A stretch of 64,000 nucleotides of DNA from Pseudanabaena sp. UWO311 (GCF_006937785.1 NZ_SJEE01000019.1:1-64000), one strand, 5' to 3'. Shown: positions 52,052-60,874, counted from the stretch's first letter. Translations and numbers: made by a program. The notes: generated from the letters alone by a model not told the origin.

Positions 52052-52081
52052 CTTAGAAGCAATTCATGAATTGCTTCTAAG
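52052..52081. terminator. 30-bp perfect palindrome at the TPR gene stop
   Basis: CTTAGAAGCAATTCA and its exact complement with no loop bases, followed by GTTTTTTGG on the plus side. It contains the minus-strand stop of the TPR gene, and its first bases touch the island edge. Confidence 0.8.
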
Positions 52082-53735
52082 TTTTTTGGTTCATTAAAGC
52101 TTCCTTTGCGTCAAGCAGATTTTGTATTAATTCTGGTACATCTTGACGATCATCTAAATTCTTTTTAATCGTCAAAGCTTGCTGATAAGCATCGATTGCT
52201 TTTTGATATTGCTTAATTGCAAAAAAAGAATTACCTAGATTAGATAATAAACTAGCTTGACTTGCAAAATTTTTAAATTCTTTAAAGATAGATAGACTTT
52301 CTTGATAGCTAGCGATCGCCTGTTGATAATTATCTAGCGCGAAGTAAGAATTTCCTAGATTCCAGAGAATCGCTCCTGCACTCCTTCGATCACGCTTAAT
52401 TTTTCCATAAATAGAAAGACTTTCTTGATAGTTATCAATTGCCTTCTGATAATTCTTACTATCATAGTAGGCATCACCTAAGCTCCAAAGTACATCTTCT
52501 TCAGTAAAGGAAACAGATTTAACATTATCTCTATTATTCTTATTGTATAGTTTTGCAATGGCTAAAGAGCGGGTATAGTAATCAATTGCTAGTGGATACT
52601 GCTTTAATTCGCCATAGGATCGAGCAATATCTTTAAACAAATAATATAGTCCGAGATTTTCTGAATGGATAGCTGTCTCTAAAACTGGCGACTCAAATTT
52701 TAAAGCTTGAAAATAAAAATCAATTGCTTTTTGATATTGTCCCAATTCATGATAGGTATTACCTAAACTAGCGATTGTTCCCTTTTGTAAATCGCGATCA
52801 TTAGTTTGTTGTGCGATCAATAATGTTTGTTGATAGTATTTGATTACTTGCTCTTTACTAATTACATCTTCATAGCTGCTAGACAAAAAATGTAAAAGCT
52901 TAATTGTATTTGGGACATCCTTAATCTGAGAGAAAACATCTAAAGATTTTTGACAGTAGTTAATCGATTTTTGCCACATTTCTATCTTGCTCAGAGATAG
53001 TTTATCGATATAACTTGAGTCATCTTTATGATACAAACTACAGAGTTCCTTTAATACAGATGCTTCTAATTGATGATCGCTAGTTTTTTTAGCGATCACT
53101 AAAGATTGCTGATATAAGTCTAAGACTTTTTGAAAATACGATCCGTTACTATGAGTAACACCAAGATATTTAAGAACTCTACCTTCTAATGGAAGATCGC
53201 CAATTTTTTTAGCGATCGCTAAAGCTTGCTCGTAATATTTTATTGCTCGATCATAAAAACTCGTTCTATCAACATGACGACCTAATCCAATTAAAGCTTC
53301 AGCTTCTAGTTTTGGATTACCAATTTTTTTAGCGATCGCTAGAGCTTGCTTGAAATGGTTTTCTCTCTCTGTAAAACCAAAACCCTCAAAATAAACAGGC
53401 TTATACCTATACAAACCTATTTCCAATGCATCCTGATTATAGTAAGCCGTGCTCATTCCATTCAGAGACTCAGCTTCCCCCTGAAGATCTCCCACCTGCC
53501 GATAAATCTTTAAAGCCTTTTGATAGGCTTTAAAGGCTTCCAGATTTTGACTAACCTCAAGATTTTGCTTCGCTTGCTTGAGTAAGTTATCTGCCAGAGA
53601 TTTCTGATCTTGAATTGTTGCTACTGATTGCGCCCATGCTGCACTTTTGCTCTCAAGAATTAGCATGGATGTACTCGGTAAAGAAACCAACAGTAGCAAT
53701 GAAAATGCGATCGGCGAAGTTAAATTTTTATACAT
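52077..53735 (-). CDS. exported TPR-repeat protein
   Basis: The 552-aa protein has a signal peptide (SPIAFSLLLLVSLPSTSMLI, cleavage near AWAQS). About ten tetratricopeptide units of 36-40 residues follow, such as AIKYYEQALAIAKKIGDLPL, AIDYYTRSLAIAKLYNKNN and AIDAYQQALTIKKNLDD. The spacing matches TPR_12-type repeats common in cyanobacterial surface and CHAT-linked proteins, but no CHAT domain is present. It is a periplasmic scaffold of unknown partner. Confidence 0.88.
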   Translation of the reverse strand: MYKNLTSPIAFSLLLLVSLPSTSMLILESKSAAWAQSVATIQDQKSLADNLLKQAKQNLEVSQNLEAFKAYQKALKIYRQVGDLQGEAESLNGMSTAYYNQDALEIGLYRYKPVYFEGFGFTERENHFKQALAIAKKIGNPKLEAEALIGLGRHVDRTSFYDRAIKYYEQALAIAKKIGDLPLEGRVLKYLGVTHSNGSYFQKVLDLYQQSLVIAKKTSDHQLEASVLKELCSLYHKDDSSYIDKLSLSKIEMWQKSINYCQKSLDVFSQIKDVPNTIKLLHFLSSSYEDVISKEQVIKYYQQTLLIAQQTNDRDLQKGTIASLGNTYHELGQYQKAIDFYFQALKFESPVLETAIHSENLGLYYLFKDIARSYGELKQYPLAIDYYTRSLAIAKLYNKNNRDNVKSVSFTEEDVLWSLGDAYYDSKNYQKAIDNYQESLSIYGKIKRDRRSAGAILWNLGNSYFALDNYQQAIASYQESLSIFKEFKNFASQASLLSNLGNSFFAIKQYQKAIDAYQQALTIKKNLDDRQDVPELIQNLLDAKEALMNQKT

Positions 53736-53772
53736 AGCAATTTGTTTGTTTCTAGGCTAAAAAAATGAGATT

Positions 53773-54147
53773 TTATTTCTGTAACCTTTTGAGTTCATCT
53801 TGTAAGGCTTGAACTTTGCTTTTGAGAGAATCCACATCGCTTACAGTTTGATTAGAATCACCATCTTCCTCATCATCAATTGAGATTGTGCGTGGGGCAT
53901 CTTTGCTGCTAGGATTTGGAGCACTCTCCCCAATCGGCTTTTGAGAGTTACGGACTAGGTCATCTACAAACTTTTTCGCTTCTTCGGTTGTCATCTCGCC
54001 ACGTTCAACTAGGTCGTCAGCTAATTTACTAGCCTGTGTGCGAAGTTCACCGAGAGTCTCACCAGCCTTTTCACCTGCGACAGTCGCCAAGCCTAGACCT
54101 AGATAAAATGCTTTTTGGACGATGCCACCAAATGGATTCATTGCCAT
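53773..54147 (-). CDS. phasin-family-like protein
   Basis: The track start at 54285 runs into the menE promoter and hairpin, so ATG 54147 (MAMNPFGGIVQKAFYLGLGL) is chosen. The 124-aa protein has a hydrophobic helix, then ATVAGEKAGETLGELRTQAS and LVERGEMTTEEAKKFVDDLV, an acidic linker and a C-terminal heptad helix (DVDSLKSKVQALQDELKRLQ). This is the pattern of cyanobacterial phasin-like/PHA-granule-associated homologues. Direct PHA involvement is unproven. It is divergent from menE by 76 bases. Confidence 0.75.
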   Translation of the reverse strand: MAMNPFGGIVQKAFYLGLGLATVAGEKAGETLGELRTQASKLADDLVERGEMTTEEAKKFVDDLVRNSQKPIGESAPNPSSKDAPRTISIDDEEDGDSNQTVSDVDSLKSKVQALQDELKRLQK

Positions 54148-54163
54148 TACTCCATAAAATTTT

Positions 54164-54212
54164 ATGATAGTCATTATGGAGATTGCAAAGCAATCTCCAT
54201 AATGACTATCAT
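54164..54212. repeat. hairpin inside the divergent phasin-like/menE promoter region
   Basis: A 23-bp perfect stem with AAA triloop (apex GC-AAA-GC) fills most of the 76 bp between the two start codons. It must be transcribed in at least one 5' leader or overlap promoters of both genes. Confidence 0.9.
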
Positions 54213-54223
54213 ATCTCGATATT

Positions 54224-55714
54224 ATGAAATTTCCCAACTGGCTATCACAACGAGCGGTGCAAAAGAAAGATGCGATCGCGCTCATCTTTAGAGCGCCTTT
54301 TGATCAAGAAGTAGAACGCTGGACATATGCGGAATTGGAAGCCAAGGTTAATCGCTGGGTAGAACACTTGCAAACATTGGGGATAAAATCTGGCGATCTC
54401 ATTGGATTGTTACTTACCAATCATCCGAGATATATCATACTTGTTCATGCATTAGTGAAGTGTGAAGCGATCGCAGTTTTCCTCAATATTCGCCTCACTA
54501 CTGAAGAATTGCGTTGGCAGATAGAAGATAGTCAAGCTAAATATTTGCTTTGTGATGAGCTTACTAAATCAACTGTAAACAATCTGGATAAACAAATCGA
54601 TCGTTTAATCATTTCTGAAATATCTAGTTTTTCTCTGCTAAATTTTCAATTAAATGGCTGTAAACCTTGCAGCGAAAGTATAGATCTGGAAAATACACAG
54701 GGTATTTTCTATACATCGGGAACAACGGGTAAGCCCAAGGGAGTTCCCTTAACTTATAACAATCATTTCCATAGCGCGATCGCATCGGCGTTAAATTTAG
54801 GTATAGAGCCAAATGATAATTGGTTGCTCTGTATGCCATTGTTTCATGTAGGCGGATTGGCGATCGCATGGCGAAGTGTGATTAATGGAACGACGATTAC
54901 GCTTTTACCAAAATTTGATGAGCAGGAAGTTTTAGATGCGATCGCCATTGAGAAAGTGACAATCATTTCTCTGGTACCAACGATGCTGAGCCGTTTGCTG
55001 ACACATCCCCAATGGCAAAGCCTTCAGAAATTACGTGTGATTTTATTGGGTGGCGCACCAGCGAGTCCAGAACTAGTTGAACAATGCCTGCAATTGAATT
55101 TACCAATAAGTCCTACCTATGGCATGACTGAAACAGCTTCGCAAATAACTACGCTTTCATCCCATGAAGTACCTCAAAAAAGAGGATCATCGGGCTTACC
55201 ACTTTTTGGCAATCGACTGCGGATTGTCGATGATCAACAGCAAGATCTTGATGTTGGTGTGATCGGGCAAATTCTCATTCAAGGTGCAAGCGTGATGAAT
55301 GGTTATCTCAATCAGCCGAATGATTCTATTCAAGATGGTTGGCTGCATACAGGTGATTTAGGCTATCTCGATCGCGATGGCTATCTCTATGTGGTCAGTC
55401 GTCGTTCTGATTTGATTATTAGTGGTGGTGAAAATATTTATCCGACGGAAATTGAGGCGATTTTACTAGAACATCCTGCGATCGCAGAGGTTTGTGTTGT
55501 AGGCATATGCGATCGCGAATGGGGGGAAACAGTTACAGCCATAATCGTGAGTAATGTGCAATTATCACTAACAGAAATTAGAAGCTTTTGTGAGCAAAAA
55601 TCTTTAGCACGATATAAATTACCCAAGTCTATATATATTTGGGAGTCTTTGCCCAAAACTGCTTCTGGCAAATTATTGCGTCAAGAAATTCGAGATCGCC
55701 TAGAGCCTGCATAA
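54224..55714 (+). CDS. menE: 2-succinylbenzoate-CoA ligase MenE
   Basis: The 496-aa acyl-adenylating enzyme activates o-succinylbenzoate with ATP and CoA in phylloquinone synthesis. AMP-binding motifs are complete: P-loop FYTSGTTGKPKGVPLTY, then LPKFDEQEVLDAI, LLGGAPASPELVE, PTYGMTETASQITTL, GWLHTGDLGYLDRDGYLYVV and the catalytic Lys in PKTASGKLLR. The short length and GMTETASQ support MenE over long-chain acyl-CoA synthetases. Together with menF it covers two of the pathway steps in this window. Confidence 0.9.
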   Translation: MKFPNWLSQRAVQKKDAIALIFRAPFDQEVERWTYAELEAKVNRWVEHLQTLGIKSGDLIGLLLTNHPRYIILVHALVKCEAIAVFLNIRLTTEELRWQIEDSQAKYLLCDELTKSTVNNLDKQIDRLIISEISSFSLLNFQLNGCKPCSESIDLENTQGIFYTSGTTGKPKGVPLTYNNHFHSAIASALNLGIEPNDNWLLCMPLFHVGGLAIAWRSVINGTTITLLPKFDEQEVLDAIAIEKVTIISLVPTMLSRLLTHPQWQSLQKLRVILLGGAPASPELVEQCLQLNLPISPTYGMTETASQITTLSSHEVPQKRGSSGLPLFGNRLRIVDDQQQDLDVGVIGQILIQGASVMNGYLNQPNDSIQDGWLHTGDLGYLDRDGYLYVVSRRSDLIISGGENIYPTEIEAILLEHPAIAEVCVVGICDREWGETVTAIIVSNVQLSLTEIRSFCEQKSLARYKLPKSIYIWESLPKTASGKLLRQEIRDRLEPA

Positions 55715-55795
55715 AATCCACAAATTATAGCGATGCGCTACAATGATCAACTCGACAGCCTGATTGTCAAATTTATGGCTAATACTTGTCATATT

Positions 55796-55882
55796 AAAAC
55801 CCAATTCTTGGGTGGCGGCGCTTAGCGCCGCCACCCAAGAATTGGGTTTTATGTCCTAGTACACTTGGCGACAGCTATAAAA
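55796..55882. repeat. uninterrupted copy of the 43450 repeat
   Basis: The hairpin 55796-55850 (26-bp perfect stem, loop TTA, apex GC-TTA-GC, arms AAAACCCAATTCTTG..) is followed by ATGTCCTAGTACACTTGGCG..TATAAA. The reverse complement aligns with 43450-43639 minus the MITE. The surrounding gap 55715-56029 has no recognised gene. Confidence 0.85.
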
Positions 55883-56029
55883 GAACACAAAGTACCACCA
55901 AAGATGTTCTTGAAACAAAACATCGTCGTTTCCATTAAAGATCGTCGATGAGAAGCTGAGCCACGGTTCCATTCTTTACGCCAATTCGGTAGTGCGATAA
56001 AGTTCATTAGTACAAATTACTATGTGTGG

Positions 56030-57451
56030 TTAAACTAGCTTTTTGATATCGCCAAAGGTGCGATAAAAGCTGCCGTTGGAAGATTCGCGAATTTCGTCAA
56101 CGAGGTAACGTGCGCCAGCTTCGCGAATATCTTTAGGGAATTGCACCTTCCAATTTTGGTCATAGCCATCAGAGATGACTCGAATTCTTAACTTGCTTCC
56201 TTCTTGGAAACATTCTAACAATACACCACGGCTACTATCTGAAGTAGTTTCCAATGTCGTAGATGGTAAAATGTCCTCTAATTTCGGAGACTTGATATTA
56301 ACGGCTTGAGTGAATGTCCCTGCTTGAGCAGCTTGAATTGCAGATTCACTAGCATCAATACAAGCAAAAGAGCCGTCAGTTGTGACGATGTATAACCTCC
56401 CATTAAAGAACTGCATTGAATAAGCAGAGCCGCAACCAGTTCCCAATTTCCAGAGGCGATCGCCATTACGATTAAAACAATAGATCGAAGAACAGTTATC
56501 ACCAGCAAATACATACTCACCATCGCCTGCGGTAGCACAGGAATAGATGGCAGCATCACATTGATAGGCAGTGCCGATTTCGCCTTTTTTGGTGAAGCTT
56601 TGGACTAACTTGTTATAAGTACCAACATAAATCATGGACTCCTCTTGCCAACCAAATAGGACATCGCCTTGGGTGGGCTGATTCCAGATCACTTGTCCAT
56701 CTTCCCAGTCATACATCGTTACGCCTTGACTATGCCCGTGATAGATGCCAATCTCATCGCAACGCACCATCCAGCCAGCATTGCCACTGCTGCGCTTTGT
56801 CCATTTCGATTCATCCTCATGATTGATCGTGGTAATTCCGCCATCTCGATCTGAGACCCCTAAAATACCATCGCTAATATCCAGCCAAAAAATATCAACA
56901 TCACGCGCAATCTCATAGGCAACACGCGGCACTTTTCCACCCAAATCATAGACCTTGCCGTCATCACATCCCGCATATAGCCAATCGCGATCGCTAACAA
57001 TACACTTCACGCCATCAGGTAGTTTGAACTGATTCGTAACTTGACCATCGTGAGTGAGAGTATAGATCCGCCCATCTTGATTACCAACCCAGCAGCCCAT
57101 TTCATCGACAGAGACACCAAAGGCAGATGCACCAGTGGCAAACTTCCAGATGACTGGCGACTGTTTAGAAGTTGATTTGGTACTGGTAATTTGTCGGCGA
57201 GTAACAGATCTTTTCTGGCGCTCGCCCATTACAGCTAGGGCATAACCTTTACGCTTCTTTTCGTTGATTTTTTTGGTGGCATCAGCTAGAGCTTTCTCAG
57301 GTGTATCAAAGGTAGAGACTTTAGTTTGTCCGCGATCGCCAATGCGACCATAACGAATCGATACATTTGCATCATTCACAATTACTTCATAAAACTTGTG
57401 AGAACCACTATCTCCTTCAGATAGCTCTAAATATGTTGTTTGTTCAGACAT
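56030..57451 (-). CDS. WGR-domain and beta-propeller (PQQ/WD-like) protein
   Basis: The start is the internal Met at 57451 (MSEQTTYLELSEGDSG), since the track lead is unlikely. In the 473-aa protein, residues about 5-85 form a WGR domain (KFYEVIVNDANVSIRYGRIG, then DTPEKALADATKKINEKKRK), the nucleic-acid-binding module best known from PARPs and MolR-like proteins. A basic linker follows, then about seven beta-propeller blades (FGVSVDEMGCWVGNQDGRIY, YVFAGDNCSSIYCFNRNGD) without catalytic motifs. A C-terminal SWIM-like or PARP domain is absent. Function is unknown. Confidence 0.82.
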   Translation of the reverse strand: MSEQTTYLELSEGDSGSHKFYEVIVNDANVSIRYGRIGDRGQTKVSTFDTPEKALADATKKINEKKRKGYALAVMGERQKRSVTRRQITSTKSTSKQSPVIWKFATGASAFGVSVDEMGCWVGNQDGRIYTLTHDGQVTNQFKLPDGVKCIVSDRDWLYAGCDDGKVYDLGGKVPRVAYEIARDVDIFWLDISDGILGVSDRDGGITTINHEDESKWTKRSSGNAGWMVRCDEIGIYHGHSQGVTMYDWEDGQVIWNQPTQGDVLFGWQEESMIYVGTYNKLVQSFTKKGEIGTAYQCDAAIYSCATAGDGEYVFAGDNCSSIYCFNRNGDRLWKLGTGCGSAYSMQFFNGRLYIVTTDGSFACIDASESAIQAAQAGTFTQAVNIKSPKLEDILPSTTLETTSDSSRGVLLECFQEGSKLRIRVISDGYDQNWKVQFPKDIREAGARYLVDEIRESSNGSFYRTFGDIKKLV

Positions 57452-57535
57452 AAGAAATCCATTGGCAGTTTTATAAAATATAACTCTAGCAGCCTGTCGG
57501 GGAAACCCCAAATTGCTCCTAACTCTTAGCTAGTA

Positions 57536-57647
57536 GGGTGTGTTAGCGTCAGCGTAACGCACCCAATAACCGCAGGTGTGTTAGCGATAGCGTAACGCAC
57601 CCTACCAAAGAGTTGAAGCAGAGAGGTGCGGCACACCTCTCTGCTTC
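57536..57647. repeat. cyanobacterial GGTGCGTTACGC-type repeats plus hairpin
   Basis: Two near-identical palindromic units (57536-57564 and 57575-57604, core GTGTTAGCG..CGTAACGCACC) are followed by a 14-bp stem at 57615-57647 (GAAGCAGAGAGGTG and complement). They lie between divergent genes. A further related unit is at 60417-60446. Confidence 0.8.
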
Positions 57648-57650
57648 GTT

Positions 57651-59324
57651 TTGAGTCCATTTAGATATGGCATAATAGCGATATTGCGATATATTCCCGA
57701 AACGTTGAACCAATCCTACTTTCAGTCCGAACATTTACTCTTTGACCCAGCCACACCAGATCACGATGCAGTAAATATTGTCTTTGCTTTTCCCAATACC
57801 TACACCGTGGGAATTACGAGCTTAGGCTATCAAGGTGTATGGGCAAATTTGGCTACGCGATCGCAGATCAACGTGAGCCGATGGTTTACCGATGCCCATG
57901 AGGACTTACCACGGAAGATTGAAATATTAGGATTTTCGTTTTCATGGGAACTAGATTATGTCAATATTCTTGCCGCTTTAAAAAAATTTGAGATTCCCAT
58001 CGATACCTGCGATCGCACTGATGATCATCCATTAATATTCGGCGGGGGACCAGTTCTCACCGCCAATCCAGAACCATTCGCAGCGTGGTTTGATATCGTG
58101 CTACTTGGTGATGGCGAAGAATTGATTGGGAACTTCTTAAATGCTTATCAAGAAGTTCGCCATGCTACTCGTGAAGTGAAATTGCGCCATTTAGCGAAAT
58201 TAGATGGAATTTACGTTCCGTTATTGTATGAAGTAACCTATGAGTCCAATGATGGAGCGATCGCTTCCATTCAACCCATCGATCCTGAAATTCCTGCCAC
58301 AATTCACAAACAAACTTATAAGGGGAACACCCTCTCCGCTTCTACAGTTGTTACAGAGAAAGCTGCTTGGGAAAGCATCTTTATGGTGGAAGTAGTGCGG
58401 AGTTGTCCTGAGATGTGTCGCTTCTGTTTAGCAAGCTATTTAACACTTCCCTTTAGAACCGCTAGTTTAGAGTCAAGTCTGATACCTGCGATCGCAAAAG
58501 GATTAGCGGTAACTAAACGCCTAGGCTTACTTGGGGCATCGATTACCCAACATCCTGAATTTGATTTATTGCTAGATCATCTCGCTCAGCCTCAATTTGA
58601 TGATGTGCGGCTCAGCCTTGCCTCAGTCCGCACCAATACCCTAACGGAAAAATTAGCCCGAATCCTCTCTACCCGTGATAGTCGCTCTGTTACGATTGCG
58701 ATCGAGAGTGGTTCTGAACGTTTGCGCGAAATCATTAATAAGAAGTTACATAATGATGAAATCAAGCAAGCGGCGGTCAATGCTCAAGCTGGTGGTTTGA
58801 AATCTCTAAAGCTTTACGGCATGGCAGGCGTGCCCATGGAAAATGATGACGATATCGAACAAACTATCGAGATGCTAATTTCTCTCCGCAAAATTGCACC
58901 AAAGCTGAAGCTTACTTTTGGTTGTAGTACGTTTGTGCCTAAATCTCATACGCCTTGGCAATGGCAGGGTGTCAGCACGACTGCCGAAAAGAAAATGCAA
59001 TATTTCCGTAAAAAGCTACTTCCTAAAGGGATTGATTTTCGCCCTGAAAGTTATAAAGACTCGATTGTGCAAGGGCTAATTTCCAGAGGCGATCGCCGTC
59101 TAACCAAGTTATTGCGTCTAGCTTGCAGCTATAGTGATGGCAATGTTCCTAGTGATGGTTCCTATAAACGTGCTTTTAAGGAATTGCGTGGACAGTTACC
59201 GACTCTAGCTTGGTATGTCCATGAAGATTGGGATGTCAATCAAGTTCTACCTTGGCAACATCTTCGCAGCGCTTTGCCTGTAGAGACATTAATCAAACAT
59301 CGCGAAACTTCTCTGGCTTTTTAA
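57651..59324 (+). CDS. B12-binding domain radical SAM protein
   Basis: The track start is TTG 57651; TTG 57705 (NQSYFQSEHLLFDPATP) is a better match to the likely homologues, so the N-terminus is uncertain. The protein has a B12-type Rossmann lead (VNIVFAFPNTYTVGITSLGY, IFGGGP), then a radical SAM domain with the [4Fe-4S] cysteines in CPEMCRFC. SAM-binding features ESGSERLREIINKKL and KLYGMAGVPMENDDDIEQT and a C-terminal family block (FVPKSHTPWQWQG) follow. This is a large cyanobacterial/bacterial family of unknown reaction, not the same as the protein at 3667. It is monocistronic. Confidence 0.85.
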   Translation: MSPFRYGIIAILRYIPETLNQSYFQSEHLLFDPATPDHDAVNIVFAFPNTYTVGITSLGYQGVWANLATRSQINVSRWFTDAHEDLPRKIEILGFSFSWELDYVNILAALKKFEIPIDTCDRTDDHPLIFGGGPVLTANPEPFAAWFDIVLLGDGEELIGNFLNAYQEVRHATREVKLRHLAKLDGIYVPLLYEVTYESNDGAIASIQPIDPEIPATIHKQTYKGNTLSASTVVTEKAAWESIFMVEVVRSCPEMCRFCLASYLTLPFRTASLESSLIPAIAKGLAVTKRLGLLGASITQHPEFDLLLDHLAQPQFDDVRLSLASVRTNTLTEKLARILSTRDSRSVTIAIESGSERLREIINKKLHNDEIKQAAVNAQAGGLKSLKLYGMAGVPMENDDDIEQTIEMLISLRKIAPKLKLTFGCSTFVPKSHTPWQWQGVSTTAEKKMQYFRKKLLPKGIDFRPESYKDSIVQGLISRGDRRLTKLLRLACSYSDGNVPSDGSYKRAFKELRGQLPTLAWYVHEDWDVNQVLPWQHLRSALPVETLIKHRETSLAF

Positions 59325-59498
59325 TAACTGATGTTACGTGGAAGGAATTCCTGCAATGTTGAAGGATCTGGGCTGGCACGGAGGCACAGCCCCTACAAAA
59401 AATTTAAATTATTCAGGTAGGGGCAATCCCCCCGTGGTTGCCCTGCTGTGCTAGCAGCAAGAAATTCATGCCCTGAGTTCCACGTAACACCAGTTAAT
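59323..59498. mobile_element. MITE-like element with about 20-bp inverted ends
   Basis: Ends AACTGATGTTACGTGGAA (59323-59343) and its near complement (59478-59498) enclose a GGCACGGAGGCACAGCCCCTAC..GTAGGGGCAA inner inverted region typical of cyanobacterial intergenic repeats. The left end overlaps the radical SAM stop codon. The remaining gap to 59654 shows no gene. Confidence 0.75.
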
Positions 59499-59654
59499 AA
59501 CTAAAAAGGTAATGACCAAAAAGCGGATGATAGCCGAATAGATAAAGAAAACTTTTCTCATGCCTTCAGTTAATGTCTAACGCTGAAGTTGAGCCGCCAC
59601 AATCAAACTTTAGCGTTTAAAGATCACTGTTTAGTAGTCGGATCCAACGCAGTG

Positions 59655-60053
59655 TTAGACTGCTTTTGGTTGGTTAACAACGAGGTGTGACAAGTCTGTG
59701 ATTACCACCAATCCACCCTCAATTGTATCTACTTGCAGTCTATACCCCCGAAGCATACTCATCCCAATTAGTGGATCTGTTTCTGCTGAATTTACTTCAA
59801 TTTCTTGAGATTTGCCGTCCCAAATAGCTACTGCATCATAAATATCAAATAGAACTTCACTTCCATCTCCTAATGTTCCACGATCGCGATAGCTCCACGG
59901 CAGACCAAGCTCAGTAATAATGTCGTTGGGAAGACTCAGGAACCCAGTAAATCCTGTATCAATAACAGCATTAATGGATTTTAGTTTTGCATTGTGACGA
60001 ACGACTACAAGAATCGTGGCTTCACAATTCTTATTGACGTAGCCTTGCATCAT
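59655..60053 (-). CDS. clan AA aspartic protease-like protein
   Basis: The start is ATG 60053, overlapping the upstream TGA as ATGA. The 132-aa protein has a retropepsin-type site (NAVIDTGFTGFLSLP) and a late block PLIGMSMLRGYRLQVD, and would work as a dimer. Such small cyanobacterial proteases are regularly encoded directly after a protein like the next one, in an antitoxin-toxin-like arrangement. The substrate is unknown. Confidence 0.82.
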   Translation of the reverse strand: MMQGYVNKNCEATILVVVRHNAKLKSINAVIDTGFTGFLSLPNDIITELGLPWSYRDRGTLGDGSEVLFDIYDAVAIWDGKSQEIEVNSAETDPLIGMSMLRGYRLQVDTIEGGLVVITDLSHLVVNQPKAV

Positions 60054-60325
60054 ATCTTTTCTTTCAAGCTCCGCGCACCGAAACGATGAACAGCGCGATA
60101 ACCGATTCGGACTACCCAAGTTTGGGAATCGGGCAAACGCTCTCGAAGACGACGAGTAGCGGTCATCGTATCATTGGCAATTTCAAACGCGCCTGTCTCA
60201 ATATCAATAGCAACTATTTTGCCATGATTATTTGCTTCGACTTGTGGACGAATTTGCGTTTGATAAATAAGATCGCCACGTTGGGCAAACTCTTCTTTGC
60301 TATAGCGTGGTTGACGGACTGCCAT
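60050..60325 (-). CDS. partner protein of the aspartic protease pair
   Basis: The 91-aa protein begins VRQPRYSKEEFAQRGDLIYQ and has KIVAIDIETGAFEIANDTMT and WVVRIGYRAVHRFGARSL. It belongs to a small cyanobacterial family of unknown function that precedes clan AA proteases. The four-base stop/start overlap with the protease gene shows strict coupling. No HTH or enzyme motif is seen. Its DNA contains a normal share of G+C for the window. Confidence 0.8.
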   Translation of the reverse strand: MAVRQPRYSKEEFAQRGDLIYQTQIRPQVEANNHGKIVAIDIETGAFEIANDTMTATRRLRERLPDSQTWVVRIGYRAVHRFGARSLKEKI

Positions 60326-60610
60326 GATTGCGAATTTTCCTAGATCATTGCCTTGTCTAGCATTATAGCTGACCAGAAATCGCTATGAATAGATTGCTTT
60401 TGTTAAAGCAAAAATAGGGTGCGTTACATTTCATTAACGCACCTACAAGATCGGCGATCACTAAACGATCTGCGATCGCACTTTATTAAATCGCAAATCC
60501 CTAACTACATAGACTGTAATAGGGAACAGGATAACTGACTGTCATCCAAGATTCCATCCATCAAGTAAAAGGCAAACTGTCTTAGCATCTCGATCGCTGA
60601 GTGAGTCAAT

Positions 60611-60874
60611 CTATTTATCTACGTCTTCCCATGCTTCTCCTGCGATCGCCATATCACTTCTACGCAACGCTGACGCAATAGGGGAAAGCAAGTCAACGGC
60701 AACGGTTGCATTTATACCTTGTCTCCTAAGATAGTTCTTGAGCCTTGTCTTGTAAGTGGCTTTGTTTACAATTTCTACAATCTTTCCTATAACTGGAATT
60801 CTTCTCCAAAAATTAGACAGAATCTTCCTCAAAACAACTAGCAAAAAAGCTGAATGGAGGGAAAATAACGTCAA
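60611..60874 (-). CDS. hypothetical 87-aa protein
   Basis: Not recognised. It has a hydrophobic start (LFSLHSAFLLVVLRKILSNF), a basic middle (NKATYKTRLKNYLRRQGINA) and an acidic end (GEAWEDVDK). The composition is plausible for a small membrane-associated protein, but the start is uncertain and it may be a fragment. It stands alone between the protease pair and the tautomerase gene. Confidence 0.4.
   Translation of the reverse strand: MTLFSLHSAFLLVVLRKILSNFWRRIPVIGKIVEIVNKATYKTRLKNYLRRQGINATVAVDLLSPIASALRRSDMAIAGEAWEDVDK

Larger units (their letters stand above)
47258..52059. mobile_element. 4.8-kb island with long inverted ends carrying an IS1595-type transposase and passenger genes
   Basis: The left end (CTTAGAAACCATTTAAGAAT then a 49-bp block) is repeated inverted at the right end, around an interior of nine genes absent from the flanking style: AT-rich and mostly without HIP1 sites. 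Inside are a second, inner inverted repeat pair, an intact ISXO2-type transposase, seven small passenger ORFs and a frameshifted P63C gene. No target duplication is evident at either boundary, so the exact mobile unit is unresolved. Confidence 0.8.

Noticed and set aside
55860-56029. Possible transposase remnant between the 55796 repeat and the WGR gene
   Set aside because: A frame of about 40 codons exists but shows no transposase motif.
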